From NCBI GenBank assembly GCA_027596945.1, contig JADGJH010000616.1:1-16092 (forward strand): a stretch of DNA of 16,092 bases, written 5' to 3'. This document shows, one piece after another, positions 1 through 8,905 of this stretch. The first letter of the stretch is position 1. Each line of letters opens with the position of its first letter. The notes under the pieces are model-generated. The model was not told the origin of the DNA. It worked only from the letters and a program-made list of their open reading frames with translations, and ran no database searches. Position numbers and translations under genes: made by a program. This stretch comes from Physocladia obscura. Lineage: Eukaryota > Chytridiomycota > Chytridiomycetes > Chytridiales > Chytriomycetaceae.

Positions 1-413
1 AAGCACCCAGATAACCTGCCAAAGTAGCACATCAGGGTACTGAATGTGCACCATCTTCTGTATTTGCCTAATTCATTGGTTTTAGGAGACCCAATGATAG
101 CCCACAATATGCCACAATAGTTCACTACATACATTTACAGGAATTCAAATTTTTTTCTTCCATCAATCTTTTTGAAATCAGCTGTAATAACTTTTTCTGG
201 AGATCCAATCTTGTGTGTTGGAGTGTCAATGTAGTTAACTTTCACTTTCTCAGTATATGCTTCTTGAATCATGGTGATAAATCCTTCTCCTTCTCCATGA
301 GTGCATCTAATACCCAGAAACTAAGATGTGCTATCCCAGTCAACTTTGATTTTGGTACATGTGCTCAACCAGGCAGTGAATGCTTCAACACTTTCTTTGC
401 AATCACTTGCAAG
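1..413 (-). pseudogene. Decayed coding fragment, running off the left edge
   Basis: Read on the minus strand, one frame stays protein-like over about 137 codons but is broken by two stops: a TAG near 325 and a TAA at 135-137. Recognisable stretches include TMIQEAYTEKVKVNYIDTPT and IGSPEKVITADFKKIDG before the second stop, and SPKTNELGKYRRWCTF after it, continuing past base 1. There is no CpG in the whole stretch, as expected of old, formerly methylated repeat DNA. I do not recognise the family. A relic of a multicopy gene or transposon fits best. The alternative is chance open frame in CpG-depleted DNA, or an expressed gene with introns at the stops, but no convincing splice sites were seen. 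Confidence 0.3.
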
Positions 414-1434
414 TTATCAGATTTATGGAAGGAAAAACAATGTCCATCAATCATGTTATATGCTTGTTGAATTTCATTGGAAGTTTCCATTGATCTGGTA
501 ACTGATTTCTATCATTGTGACTTGGAATTGAATTGCAGTTAAAATACACTGATAAATTCCAGGTGATGGACAATGTTACACCACTAGATATGTGACAATT
601 CCAAATTCAAACAAAATTTCTGGAGATATTCTATATATAAAAAAAACCATTTCAGTCTATAAATGGTGTTGAGAATTTGTTATAAATTAGATTGCTAATC
701 TAATTTTTCTTAAAGAATTTTCTAAAATTTTCTTAAGCCTTCTAGTACCTACAAGAACTCAAAAACAATTCAAGCAATTTCCAACCACTTTCCAACCATT
801 TTTCTTTTGAAGTGTCTTCTATTCTTTTTCTTTCTTTTTCTTCTACTTCAAAAAATACTGAAAGCCAACTCTTTTTTATTATTATTGATTTTATTAAATA
901 AAAACAAAGTACTCATTAAGTATTAAATTTCAACTCCAAGTAAATCCCATACTTCTATCTTGAGCTCTTGTCATTTAGTTCTAAGATATCTAGTATTCAA
1001 TTAGTTGACTCAAGATGTTGCAGCTACCAGCAGAATTTTTCTTCTACAACTTACCAGAACCTTATACTTGTTCCTCAGCTACTATTTTGTAATTTACTTC
1101 ATACCAAAATGAAACTTCAAATAAATTCCAAAAAATCTATTTTCACCTTGTATATTGATATGGAAAATGAATTTCATGAAATTCCATTTCAAAAAGTGAA
1201 ACTTTGACTTTAATTCACTCTGGCAAAATATATTAAATATTTAACCAACTATCGAAAACCACCAAACCATTCTTACGTCTTGCTCTCTCTGTCATCATCA
1301 CCATGTTGTCCTTTGATTGAAGCAAATTAATAAGTTGCTGCTTGGTGAAATTTGCCAATACCTTTTTTTGTTCTTAAATTTTTCGTTAATCTTTCCATTT
1401 TTGAAATAGAGCTCAGAGCAGTCTTGGGTGTAGA
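414..1434. other. AT-rich intergenic DNA, no gene seen
   Basis: No convincing coding frame, RNA gene or long repeat was found on either strand. The DNA is AT-rich with pyrimidine runs (for example around 800-860). It has only three CpG dinucleotides, all after 1240. Short open frames such as 968-1207 (+) and 1298-1519 (-) lack any recognisable motif and are read as chance. Confidence 0.5.
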
Positions 1435-1563
1435 TCAAAAGACTAGATTCTGGAAATAGAACCATAAGGACTTGATATTGGATACCAAGGGATGTTTGCA
1501 GTACTCCCAGATAGTCCAAGCATAGAAAGTGCCATCTGACTTGTCATGTGCAGTGGACTTGTG
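1435..1563 (-). pseudogene. Possible exon relic with a 3' splice acceptor
   Basis: On the minus strand a pyrimidine-rich stretch ending in TTTTTCAG (up to 1564) is followed by 42 open codons and a TGA at 1435-1437. The peptide begins HKSTAHDKSDGTFYAWTIWE and ends FYFQNLVF. Its mix of Trp, Tyr, Cys and charged residues looks more like real protein than low-complexity noise. No upstream exon could be joined with confidence and no family is recognised. It may be the last exon of a dead gene or part of an old transposon. Confidence 0.22.
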
Positions 1564-2287
1564 CTGAAAAATGCAGAAGCATAAGAAGCTGAATAATCAG
1601 TAATGATTACAGTTGTTGAATTAGTTTGGTATGACCTGCAGTAAACCAGAGAAGTTCTTGTAGTGGTCAGAAAACTACTCTGGTAGAGAGTGCTTGAAGA
1701 TGATGAGCTTGTTGGAGAGTTGCAGAAGCTGCATTATTACTAGTTTGCTGGCACATTGGAGATGGTGAAGAAACAGAACCAGTTTTCTGGAGACTTTTAG
1801 AAGCTGGTGATGTTATCTGCAAATTTGTTGCTATTGCTGAATCTATGATTGCTGGTGCTGCAGCATTTGCCAGCACCTCTTCTATCTCCTCTCAAATGGT
1901 CGAATTCATATATTTTGTGGAGATTTAATTTGTCCTTAGCCTGGTTCATATGAGAATGAAGATATATAAAATTCCCAATTATAAATGTATCTCATTAAAA
2001 GATTACTAACTGTTTTTATCTTTTTGGAATATAATTTAGGTCAAATCCAAGAGTTTGTCGTAACGAAACCGGAGACGTATTAAAAAGAGAACAGCTGTAA
2101 AATTGATGCGCAACTTATGAATTTTTTCTTGGGTTGACAAAAACATTAAGCTGGGCATAAGGCATTCTCCAATATACTTTTTCTTACACTCTTACCGCTG
2201 AATAATTATTAGTCAAATCATGCTCAGTACTGTACCAACCAATTTGAAATAAAATATTTAGAGGTAAAATCATAAAACTGGAGACAA
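1564..2287. other. Intergenic DNA with a low-complexity minus-strand frame
   Basis: The segment holds a 69-codon minus-strand frame (1667-1876) rich in Ala, Ser, Thr and Gln, which resembles a low-complexity part of a protein but has no motif or partner exon. CpG dinucleotides reappear abruptly near 2055-2110, marking the edge of the CpG-starved block next to the ribosomal protein gene. Nothing else is supported. Confidence 0.35.
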
Positions 2288-2293
2288 TTTATT
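2288..2293 (-). terminator. AATAAA polyadenylation signal of the eL33 gene
   Basis: The minus strand reads AATAAA about 80 bases past the eL33 stop codon, a normal distance for a cleavage/polyadenylation signal. The assignment rests on motif and position only. Confidence 0.5.
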
Positions 2294-2373
2294 CGGCTTT
2301 GAACTTCAGAATATATGTTAACTTTAAGACATATAATCCATCATCTCTAGCAAGTAGTGGGACAGTTGCGGTT

Positions 2374-3140
2374 TTACACGCGGGACGGGTAGAGCATCTA
2401 CAAAAAATTTCAATAAAAATCAAAACAAAAGGTAGAACAAAAAAAAATCCTAACAATTCTGACGGCGGAACCAAAAGCTTTTGGCGGCAAGTTGGATCTA
2501 AATTTCGCACGGACAGCACCACTGTTTCCATGTGGGCGTGTGACTTTTCCCCAAATCACACGAAGCTTAGATCCATTCACAGGCTTCTTAGCTCTGTAGA
2601 CATAAGCAACACGTTTTCCAAGGTAGAATTCGGTCTCCTTGGAAGTCTGAACGTCTTCAATGTGGAGCAGCGATGTGTTTGGGTGCGAGTTACGCTGGCC
2701 GCGAGTATGTCCCAGAACTTTACCCTTAGCGTACAGACTATTTTAAAAAAAAAGGCATATGTGAGCTGAATGAAGGCAGTTTCGAAGAGCGTGAAGCAGG
2801 TATTTAGAATAGGAATGGGCTCCTTTTCGTTATTTTCATTTTGCTTTTCTGTTATGTGATTTCCCTTTCACGAATCACAGCGATATAATAATTGATCAGC
2901 GCATACAATAAGTAACCAAAAGCATTATAGTTTTCGTCCATATTAAATCATTCGCATGCTGTGCATGTAGTCGATTTTGGCATGTTAATCAATAGTTTCT
3001 CCGTCCTGAACTGCACAAGATCTAGACCACTTGATGCGTTACGTGATGAGAATTATATAGCTTGTTGGATGTGGTGAATGCTGACGATGGCTCGAATGAA
3101 TGGGGATGGATTCAAACCGAACGATGTTCTTGACTGTCAT
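2374..3140 (-). CDS. RPL33: Ribosomal protein eL33 (yeast Rpl33, human RPL35A), three exons
   Basis: This is a component of the large (60S) cytosolic ribosomal subunit. Exons on the minus strand are 3118-3140, 2455-2737 and 2374-2397. The introns are 2738-3117 (380 bp, GTTTGA...TAG, phase 2) and 2398-2454 (57 bp, GTTAGG...TAG). The spliced frame is exactly 110 codons, giving 109 residues, against 107 in yeast and 110 in human. Family hallmarks appear in order: [68 protein letters not shown], then the tail MLYPSRV encoded by the last 24-base exon. Exons 2 and 3 are certain. The first exon (MTVKNIV) was chosen because it supplies the missing bases of the Arg codon in phase beside a GT donor. 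It makes the N-terminus a few residues longer than in many relatives, so it is less sure. The start lies 86 bp past the Ulp1-like stop, on the same strand. Confidence 0.88.
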
Positions 3141-3191
3141 TTTGAAGTGGAAAATTTTTTGGAAGTGTGCAAAACCAAACACTAATTAACG

Positions 3192-3197
3192 TATATA
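3192..3197 (-). promoter_or_regulatory. Possible TATA element of the eL33 gene
   Basis: TATATA lies about 52-57 bases upstream of the eL33 start codon on the minus strand, inside the 86-bp gap that follows the SUMO protease gene. Position and sequence suit a core promoter, but AT-rich DNA makes such motifs common. Confidence 0.25.
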
Positions 3198-3226
3198 AAA
3201 GAAATCTCTTTACACAAGCAAACAAT

Positions 3227-4825
3227 TCATAACAAAAACAGAACAGGCATGATAAAAACGAAAGCAATCGCACGTCGCAGATTTTCAACCTCTGTCTTTC
3301 CGAAATTCGCAGCACTGAGATTGTGGCCTGTTCCCAAACACAGCGCAAACCAGCAGACAAAAACTCCACAACTATTGCTGTCAGTTTGCTGTGGACAATT
3401 AGAAACGCGTTCAACCAGCTTGAAATCTAGATAAAACGCCGGCAGTAGAGTTGTTGCACAATTTTCCGTGTCGCCGCCACCGCCAAAAACAATAACTTTT
3501 TCATTATATTCGTCAGTGATATATCGCTGTAGCGCTGCAACAACTCGTTTAGCAAAAATTGAGTTTCCTGCTAATGAATCAAGGAATTGTATTTCAACTT
3601 CTAAAATCCTGGTTCTCTTCCTTTCCGATTCTGCTCCGACCATTTCTTCCGTGCCCTCCTTTCCGGCGCTTTGCTTGAAAAAAATGAATGCCATACACCA
3701 ATGCACGTTACCTTTGTTAATTGGGATGACAACACGATCAAATTCAAAAATGCCCGCAGTAGTCTGTTTCTTTGTCCATCGTTTCACTCCGTCATAGTTG
3801 TATCCGTCATTGTTTTTACTCTGCTGCTTGTTTGTCAACAGAGAGTAAAAGAAGGTGTTGAAGAACTTTGTTTTCGGGCATGATAGTTGTAATGATGCCA
3901 TAAACGCATTAATTATTTCGTCAGAGAGCCACGATTTTGGATTTATAAGAGAGAGTAGTAGATCTGGTGTTATTGGGTTGTTTGAAATTTGCGATATGGG
4001 CAGCTGTGCTTTTGCAGATACTGATTTTTTAGGCCCGCTGAAAGCTGCTGATATTGCTGCTGATATCGCATCTACAAATATATATTTTGAACTTGATTGA
4101 ATTGATGGAAGCTCAGTTTGCTTGTGCAATTGAAGTCGGTTTGCACGCGTCGAAGTAGTGCCTTCGTTGTCAAGAAGTGACAACATAAGATTTAGGGAGG
4201 ATTCATCAGAGGTTTCAAGTCCAACTCCCAAACATAGGCGATCAATAACAGTCGTGAGGGAATCAGCAGGAATTGATGTTGCAGGAAAGCGGATTTTGTT
4301 ATTGACGTTTGAACAGACAATGTCAGATTCGGACAAAAAAGTATCGTCATTTACAGTCAAATCAATAACTGAGCTTGCATCAAGAGCGGAAGAGGCGTCG
4401 CCCACAAAGAGCGAGAGTGGTTTTAATTTTTTGTTTTTGTCAGCAAGTACGGGTCGTTGCGAACGCTTGGGCTGAGGATGTTGTTGTTGTCGCATGTCAG
4501 TTTCTGGTTCCGATGAGTCATTGGTAAGGTCAATAATATCGCCAGGACGTTGGTGAAATCCAGCAGGATTATACAAATAATGAGCGCTTGCTCTAAAGGT
4601 GCGGGAAGAATGTATGAATGCTGTTGTTGCTGTGGCTGTTGTTGCGGATGAGTCTGTTTTTGATTTTGAAGTTCGAATTTTTTTTGCAAGTGGTGCGTGC
4701 ATAGAAGCATAGAAAGAGACGGGCGGTACATGGGATGATGTCACAGCGACCGATGAAGTTTTGGCGCTTAGAATGAGATTTGACGTCGAACTTCTTTGAC
4801 GCATTTGTTCATATCGCTTTCCCAT
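3227..4825 (-). CDS. Ulp1/SENP-type SUMO protease (peptidase C48), intronless
   Basis: A 532-residue protein in one exon. Enzymes of this family mature SUMO precursors and cleave SUMO from targets, usually in the nucleus. The C48 core spans about residues 285-500. It opens with an ITPDLLLSLINPKSWLSDEI segment, the family's substrate-binding entry (compare W-L-x-D/N in Ulp1). The catalytic set is His375 in NVHWCMAF, Asp416 in IQFLDSL, Gln479/Gln480 in CPQQTDSNSCG, and nucleophile Cys486 in NSCGVFVCWFA. A Ser-Cys-Gly stands where Ulp1/SENP usually has Asp-Cys-Gly. The N-terminal 280 residues are Ser/Thr-rich and probably disordered. They carry two SUMO-interacting motifs followed by acids: IIDLTNDSSE (97-106) and VIDLTVNDD (153-161). 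A basic stretch near 48-56 (KKIRTSKSK) could be a nuclear signal. The start at 4825 is head to head with the fusion gene. Whether it corresponds to Ulp1 or Ulp2 cannot be settled; a transposon-captured C48 protease is less likely given the SIMs. Confidence 0.88.
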   Translation of the reverse strand: MGKRYEQMRQRSSTSNLILSAKTSSVAVTSSHVPPVSFYASMHAPLAKKIRTSKSKTDSSATTATATTAFIHSSRTFRASAHYLYNPAGFHQRPGDIIDLTNDSSEPETDMRQQQHPQPKRSQRPVLADKNKKLKPLSLFVGDASSALDASSVIDLTVNDDTFLSESDIVCSNVNNKIRFPATSIPADSLTTVIDRLCLGVGLETSDESSLNLMLSLLDNEGTTSTRANRLQLHKQTELPSIQSSSKYIFVDAISAAISAAFSGPKKSVSAKAQLPISQISNNPITPDLLLSLINPKSWLSDEIINAFMASLQLSCPKTKFFNTFFYSLLTNKQQSKNNDGYNYDGVKRWTKKQTTAGIFEFDRVVIPINKGNVHWCMAFIFFKQSAGKEGTEEMVGAESERKRTRILEVEIQFLDSLAGNSIFAKRVVAALQRYITDEYNEKVIVFGGGGDTENCATTLLPAFYLDFKLVERVSNCPQQTDSNSCGVFVCWFALCLGTGHNLSAANFGKTEVENLRRAIAFVFIMPVLFLL

Positions 4826-4854
4826 ATTGATTTTGATTAAATTTTGTGGAAATT
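4826..4854. promoter_or_regulatory. 29-bp bidirectional start region (SUMO protease / fusion GTPase)
   Basis: Only 29 AT-rich bases separate the two divergent ATG codons. No TATA box or other element is evident. Core promoter and 5' leader signals for each gene must therefore be minimal or lie inside the other gene's coding sequence. The surrounding DNA is rich in CpG, in contrast to both outer flanks. Confidence 0.5.
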
Positions 4855-7429
4855 ATGTCTGTTGGGCCACGGATTCTTGCGTTGCATGGATCGCGGCAAA
4901 CGGCTGATATCTTTCGCGAACGGCTGCAGCGGCTGGAAGACGAACTTGTTGCTGAAGGAGCGGTGGTTGTATACATTAATGGGCCGGTGGAGCTTGCGCT
5001 GGAGCCAGGTGACTCTGTGGCGCTGCGCTCATGGTTTGTGGATAAGCGTTGCGGGGGTTGCGAAAGTGGTGGTGGTTGCAGTCTTAATGATGATAATGAT
5101 AATGATGCCGGTAGTGTGTGTGTTTGCGCGGCGCTGCAATCCCTGCGTGACACATGGCGCCGACTAGGACCCTTCGACGGTATTATTGCGTTTTCAGCCG
5201 GCGCTCAGGCGGCGACTCTGGTGGCACAAAGCCAAAGTCAAAGCCAAAGCCGCCTTTCTTCCGCGCTCCTCGGCCTCAGTTGGCTGCTTTTATGTGGCGC
5301 GCCGCCACCGCCGCCGCTGTGTCGGCTTGAAACTGTCAATCCTCTCGAAACTCAAAAGTCTCTCTCACTTCTAGTATCTCCGCATATACGCTCACTTCAC
5401 GTCTATGGCGCTCGCGATACTCTTGTTACTCCATCCAGCAGTTGTGCATTCGCCAACGCGGTTTTTCATAATTCCAGTCATTTACTTCATGACCAGGCCC
5501 ATTCATTTCCTGTCCGTCGACACGATATTGAACAGTACCTTTCCTTTATCCATCATGCATGCGTTCCGTTACCTGAATTCGCCGATTTACGCGTTGATGA
5601 AATCGCTTCGTTGGAAGCAATTTATCCCGATGAACTTGAAATAGTTTCAGCTGATTCTCCCTATAATGGCATTCAAATTATCACCTATTCGGTTGAATCT
5701 GAACATAACAATATTAATATAAAGTTGAAACTCGTTTTTCGCTTGTCCAGTTCCTATCCGGCCACTTTTCCCTCTATTTCAATAGTCCACGAAATGGGAA
5801 TGCTCGAATTCTCGTGTTCCACCGAAAATGCACTTCTAAACGCTATTCACAGTGCCATTTTTCCTTTGCTTGGATCAGTCATGATATTCGACGCTATTTC
5901 TGCTGCCACTCAATTTCTTGATTATTTGAACATGGGTGCCATCACTGTCCCCGAACTCGAGCAGATCAGCGATACTGAAAGGGATTCGGCAGTGAATAAT
6001 TTTTTGGAAATTAGTCCTCTTCCGCACAGTAGCTCCAATTCTATGAGCAATTTTAAGTCGAAAAATTCGCGGGGAAAGTGGAAACACACAATTGGCCTTG
6101 TTGGAAAACCAAGTGCTGGAAAATCAACGTTTTTCAATGCTGCCACTAAATCTTTGCAAGCAAAAATGGCTTCCCACCCTTTCACAACAATTGACCCTAA
6201 TGTTGCCCAAGGTGATTGGACAGTACCCAGTTCTTTTGTTCCAAAGAAATGGATTGCAGAAGGAAAGGAGGTTACTCTACCATGTGTCATCAAAGATGTT
6301 GCTGGTCTTGTTCCTGGAGCTTGGGAAGGACGCGGTACTTCTTTTATTTTTTTTTATTTTTAAATTTTCCAAATTTTTAAATTTCAAATAAATAGGGCGA
6401 GGGAACAAATTTTTAAATGATTTGTGTGATGCTGATGTTTTGATACATATAGTTGATGCATCAGGTCTCTCAGATTCAGATGGAAATATATTACCAGAAG
6501 ACACACCAACACCAACAGACCCATTACAGGACATCAAATGGGTCAGAAATGAACTATTTCAATGGATTTACAACAATATCCATAAGAAGTGGGACTCAAT
6601 TCTCAAACGTCCTGAGCGTTTACCTGGTATGTTCTCTGGATATCATGCACCTCAATGGCTTGTTGCAGAAGTACTTGAGTCTACTGGATTTAATCCTGCT
6701 GTGCAGCCTCAATATGCACGACAGTTTTGGAGTGTAAAGAAACTTGAAGATGCTGTGAACCAATTTCTTGATGCACGGTTTCCAATGCTCTTGGCAATGA
6801 ATAAGGCAGAGATGACACCATCAGCAGGAAATATTGAGCGAGTCAGGAAAGTGTTTGGTTCTGATGTTGGTGCTAGCAATAATAGTGAATCTGTACAAAT
6901 TGTTGTTCCTGTATGTGCTGTAGCAGAACTGTGGCTCCAAGGACAACAGGCAGCTGGTACAGTTGAATATATTGCAAGTGTGTTTGGGTCCAAAACTATT
7001 GTAGTTCAGAAAGCTGAATTTGAAACTGATCAAGATCAGGAACAGTGGAAACAAGTTGAGAAATTGATAGATATGTTTAATGGGACTGGGGTCAATGCAG
7101 CATTGTCTGCAGCTGTGATGATGCGGCCACCTGTTTTTTGCTACCCTGTGCAAGATTTGGATTCATTAAAGCCAATAGTACACAATGGTTCAAATGGGTC
7201 ATGCTTAACAATGAAACCTGGGAGTACTGTCAATGATGTGTTTGAGCTGCTGGCTCATGGTTCAGATGCAACTCTTGCTGGACAATTTGTGAGAGCTGAA
7301 GCTGTTGCTTTTGATGGATTGGGCAAAAGACCTGTTCGGAAGGATAATGAGGTTGATGACAATATTGCAATTATCAAGTTTATGTCAAATAGAAAAAGTC
7401 GGTGGCAATCTCATGCCAATAAAGGGTGA
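4855..7429 (+). CDS. FSH1-like serine hydrolase / RWD / OBG-family (Ygr210c-type) GTPase-TGS fusion
   Basis: Exons are 4855-6334 and 6396-7429, with a 61-bp intron (GTACTT...AATAG) between. The spliced frame is 838 codons, giving 837 residues. Residues 1-235 are an FSH1/OVCA2-like alpha/beta hydrolase. It starts PRILALHGSRQTADIF and has Ser114 in IIAFSAGA, Asp188 in YGARDTLV and His216 in DQAHSFP. Residues 246-359 are an RWD domain with EIASLEAIYPDELEI and the signature YPxxxP (YPATFP, 301-306). Residues 411-730 are an OBG-class GTPase. Its motifs are GKPSAGKST (G1), HPFTTIDPN (G2), DVAGLVPGA (G3) and NKAE 629-632 (G4); GRGRGNKFLNDL spans the splice. A TGS-like domain follows (about 735-825). 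The GTPase half matches yeast Ygr210c and archaeal relatives best. All three domains are joined in the uninterrupted first exon, so the fusion does not depend on intron prediction. ATG 4855 is preferred over the in-frame GTG at 4846. The 5' part is CpG-rich; the 3' part is nearly CpG-free. A link to ribosome surveillance is inferred only. Confidence 0.88.
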
Positions 7430-7534
7430 AAAAATGTATAACTAATAACAATCAGGTTTGAATAATGACAAATCTGTATTGATAAATAACAGTACAACTA
7501 GATATTCAAAATTCAGATCTTGATTTTTTTTCAC

Positions 7535-7540
7535 AATAAA
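7535..7540 (+). terminator. AATAAA polyadenylation signal of the fusion gene
   Basis: AATAAA occurs about 106 bases after the TGA stop of the fusion GTPase gene, preceded by a T-run. The call is by motif and position only. Confidence 0.45.
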
Positions 7541-8204
7541 TATACTGACATAATCATATGTCAAACAACACTGATTTGTGGTTGAGTTAATGCCTTTGAA
7601 AATTGATGGAAATCAGTGCTTTTGCCTACAACAAGAGAAATAAAGTAAATAAATATATGTATAGATTTGAAGTTGCAAGATATTAACACTGTTGAACAAT
7701 CTCTGCTTCATGAGACTCAGAAAGTACCAAAAGTTAGGCTCAACATCTGTTTGATCTGCTAAAACCAAATCAAATTAACCATACGATTCTGCACCTTGTG
7801 GACAGCTCAGGAATGTCTAAATTCCGATATTGGACGCAAGGAAAGGATGAGTAGGAGTTAACGTGGATGATGAATATTATTAATGGTTTTATTCATTTTT
7901 TGTTGATAAAGAAAAAAAATAAAATTTTTTTAAGACCTTCCAATTTAACTCCACACCTAAAACTCAAACAACATCACCTCTCTCTTAAGAAATAAAAAAT
8001 GAAAATTTTAAGTTTTTAAGAGAGAGGAAATGCTAAACCTAACCAAGAGTGCATTAAGAGCCTAGTGTCACAAAATTTGAATTTACCCTCAGCTGGAAAT
8101 TTAAACTTTTTTTTATGTAATTTTGTAATTATAGTCTATATAAAATTGGTAAACTCAGCATTAAAATATTCAGTGCATCCAAAACACACCAAGAATTGTG
8201 AATA
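7541..8204. other. AT-rich intergenic DNA, no gene seen
   Basis: Apart from the short hairpin at 7977-8027, no gene, RNA or clear repeat was found. CpG is very rare: four in 7441-8460. The stretch ends at the left boundary of the TA-flanked element. Confidence 0.5.
7977..8027. repeat. Perfect 12-bp inverted repeat (hairpin)
   Basis: CCTCTCTCTTAA at 7977-7988 is matched by its exact complement at 8016-8027, around a 27-base AT-rich loop. It could be a small foldback element or the ends of an internally deleted transposon. It is too far from the fusion gene stop (about 550 bp) to look like its terminator. Confidence 0.4.
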
Positions 8205-8799
8205 GGGTTAGGAATTATACTGTATAATACTTTTTCCCTACAAAAATTATATGGTATAATACTGTTAATATATTAGTATTATATCTTTTTTATAATAAAA
8301 TTTTTTGAATGTATAAAAATAATTTTTTTTCAATTTAATCATCTACCTCATCATTTCCTTCATTTCCATCACTTCCAGAAGCATTTTCAGCATAATCACT
8401 CAAGTGATATTTATATTGTATGCTTATTCAAATAAACTTTCAAATAGTCAGATGAGTGTGAACTCTTGTGTAGCTGTTGCGAAAGTGAACTGAAAGTATT
8501 TTCAGAAAAAAAATTCAAAAACCATACCAAATGAACAGAATCAAGCCTGATGCCTTGGATTACGTATTAAAAGAGCTAATTTAATGTTAAAACAAAGTTT
8601 CTATTAAATGTCTTTATTAGTGTGTTGGTGACGCAGTTGAGACCACATTTTGTCATAGGTCATTTTGTCCCACTTACTCAATTCAAAAAAAAAAAGAAAG
8701 TGAAACATAATTATACTAGTACAATGAATTTTATTATACAAATTATACCATATAATTATACCATCTAATCACTATATCATATAGGTATAATGCGCACCC
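8205..8799. mobile_element. Non-autonomous DNA transposon (MITE-like), TA-flanked, imperfect terminal inverted repeats
   Basis: The left end reads TA|GGGTTAGGAATTATAC and the right end, read inward on the minus strand, TA|GGGTGCGCATTATACC. Both outer TA dinucleotides fit the target duplication of the Tc1/mariner/pogo superfamily. A second, perfect 16-bp inverted match, AATTATATGGTATAAT, sits at 8245-8260 and inverted at 8742-8757. It lies 40 bases inside the left end and 42 inside the right, so the inverted ends extend about 55-60 bp. The interior (about 480 bp) has no intact transposase but holds an acidic reading-frame remnant at 8335-8427. The loss of CpG in the left end but not the right (GTGCGC) fits decay after methylation. 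Superfamily placement is inference from the TA and the end motif. Confidence 0.6.
8335..8427 (-). pseudogene. Acidic C-terminal remnant, possibly of a transposase
   Basis: Inside the TA-flanked element, the minus strand has 30 open codons ending in a TAA at 8335-8337. The last part, SDYAENASGSDGNEGNDEVD, is an acidic Ser/Asp/Glu tail like the C-termini of pogo/Tigger-type transposases. An in-frame TGA lies directly upstream and no DDE core remains. It may mark the element as an internally deleted copy of a coding transposon. The stretch is short, so chance is possible. Confidence 0.3.
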
Positions 8800-8905
8800 T
8801 AATTGTGAAGACCAATTACAGGACCATTTATGAATGAAATAGCTAGATAGATAATTTGCAAAAACGCAATAAAGAAGGAGACAGCATAAAGCCCAGTTTT
8901 TTTTT

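Noticed and set aside
1298..1519. 73-codon minus-strand frame as a gene
   Set aside because: It overlaps, in another frame, the more protein-like 1435-1563 segment. It has no motif and begins without context.
2299..2769. 156-codon open frame on the plus strand
   Set aside because: It is the antisense shadow of eL33 exon 2. The minus-strand product matches the ribosomal family in order and length.
3043..3084. C/D box-like pair (GTGATGA at 3043-3049, CTGA at 3081-3084) inside the large eL33 intron
   Set aside because: It lies on the strand opposite to the host gene, the boxes are only about 31 bases apart, and the flanks do not form a terminal stem.
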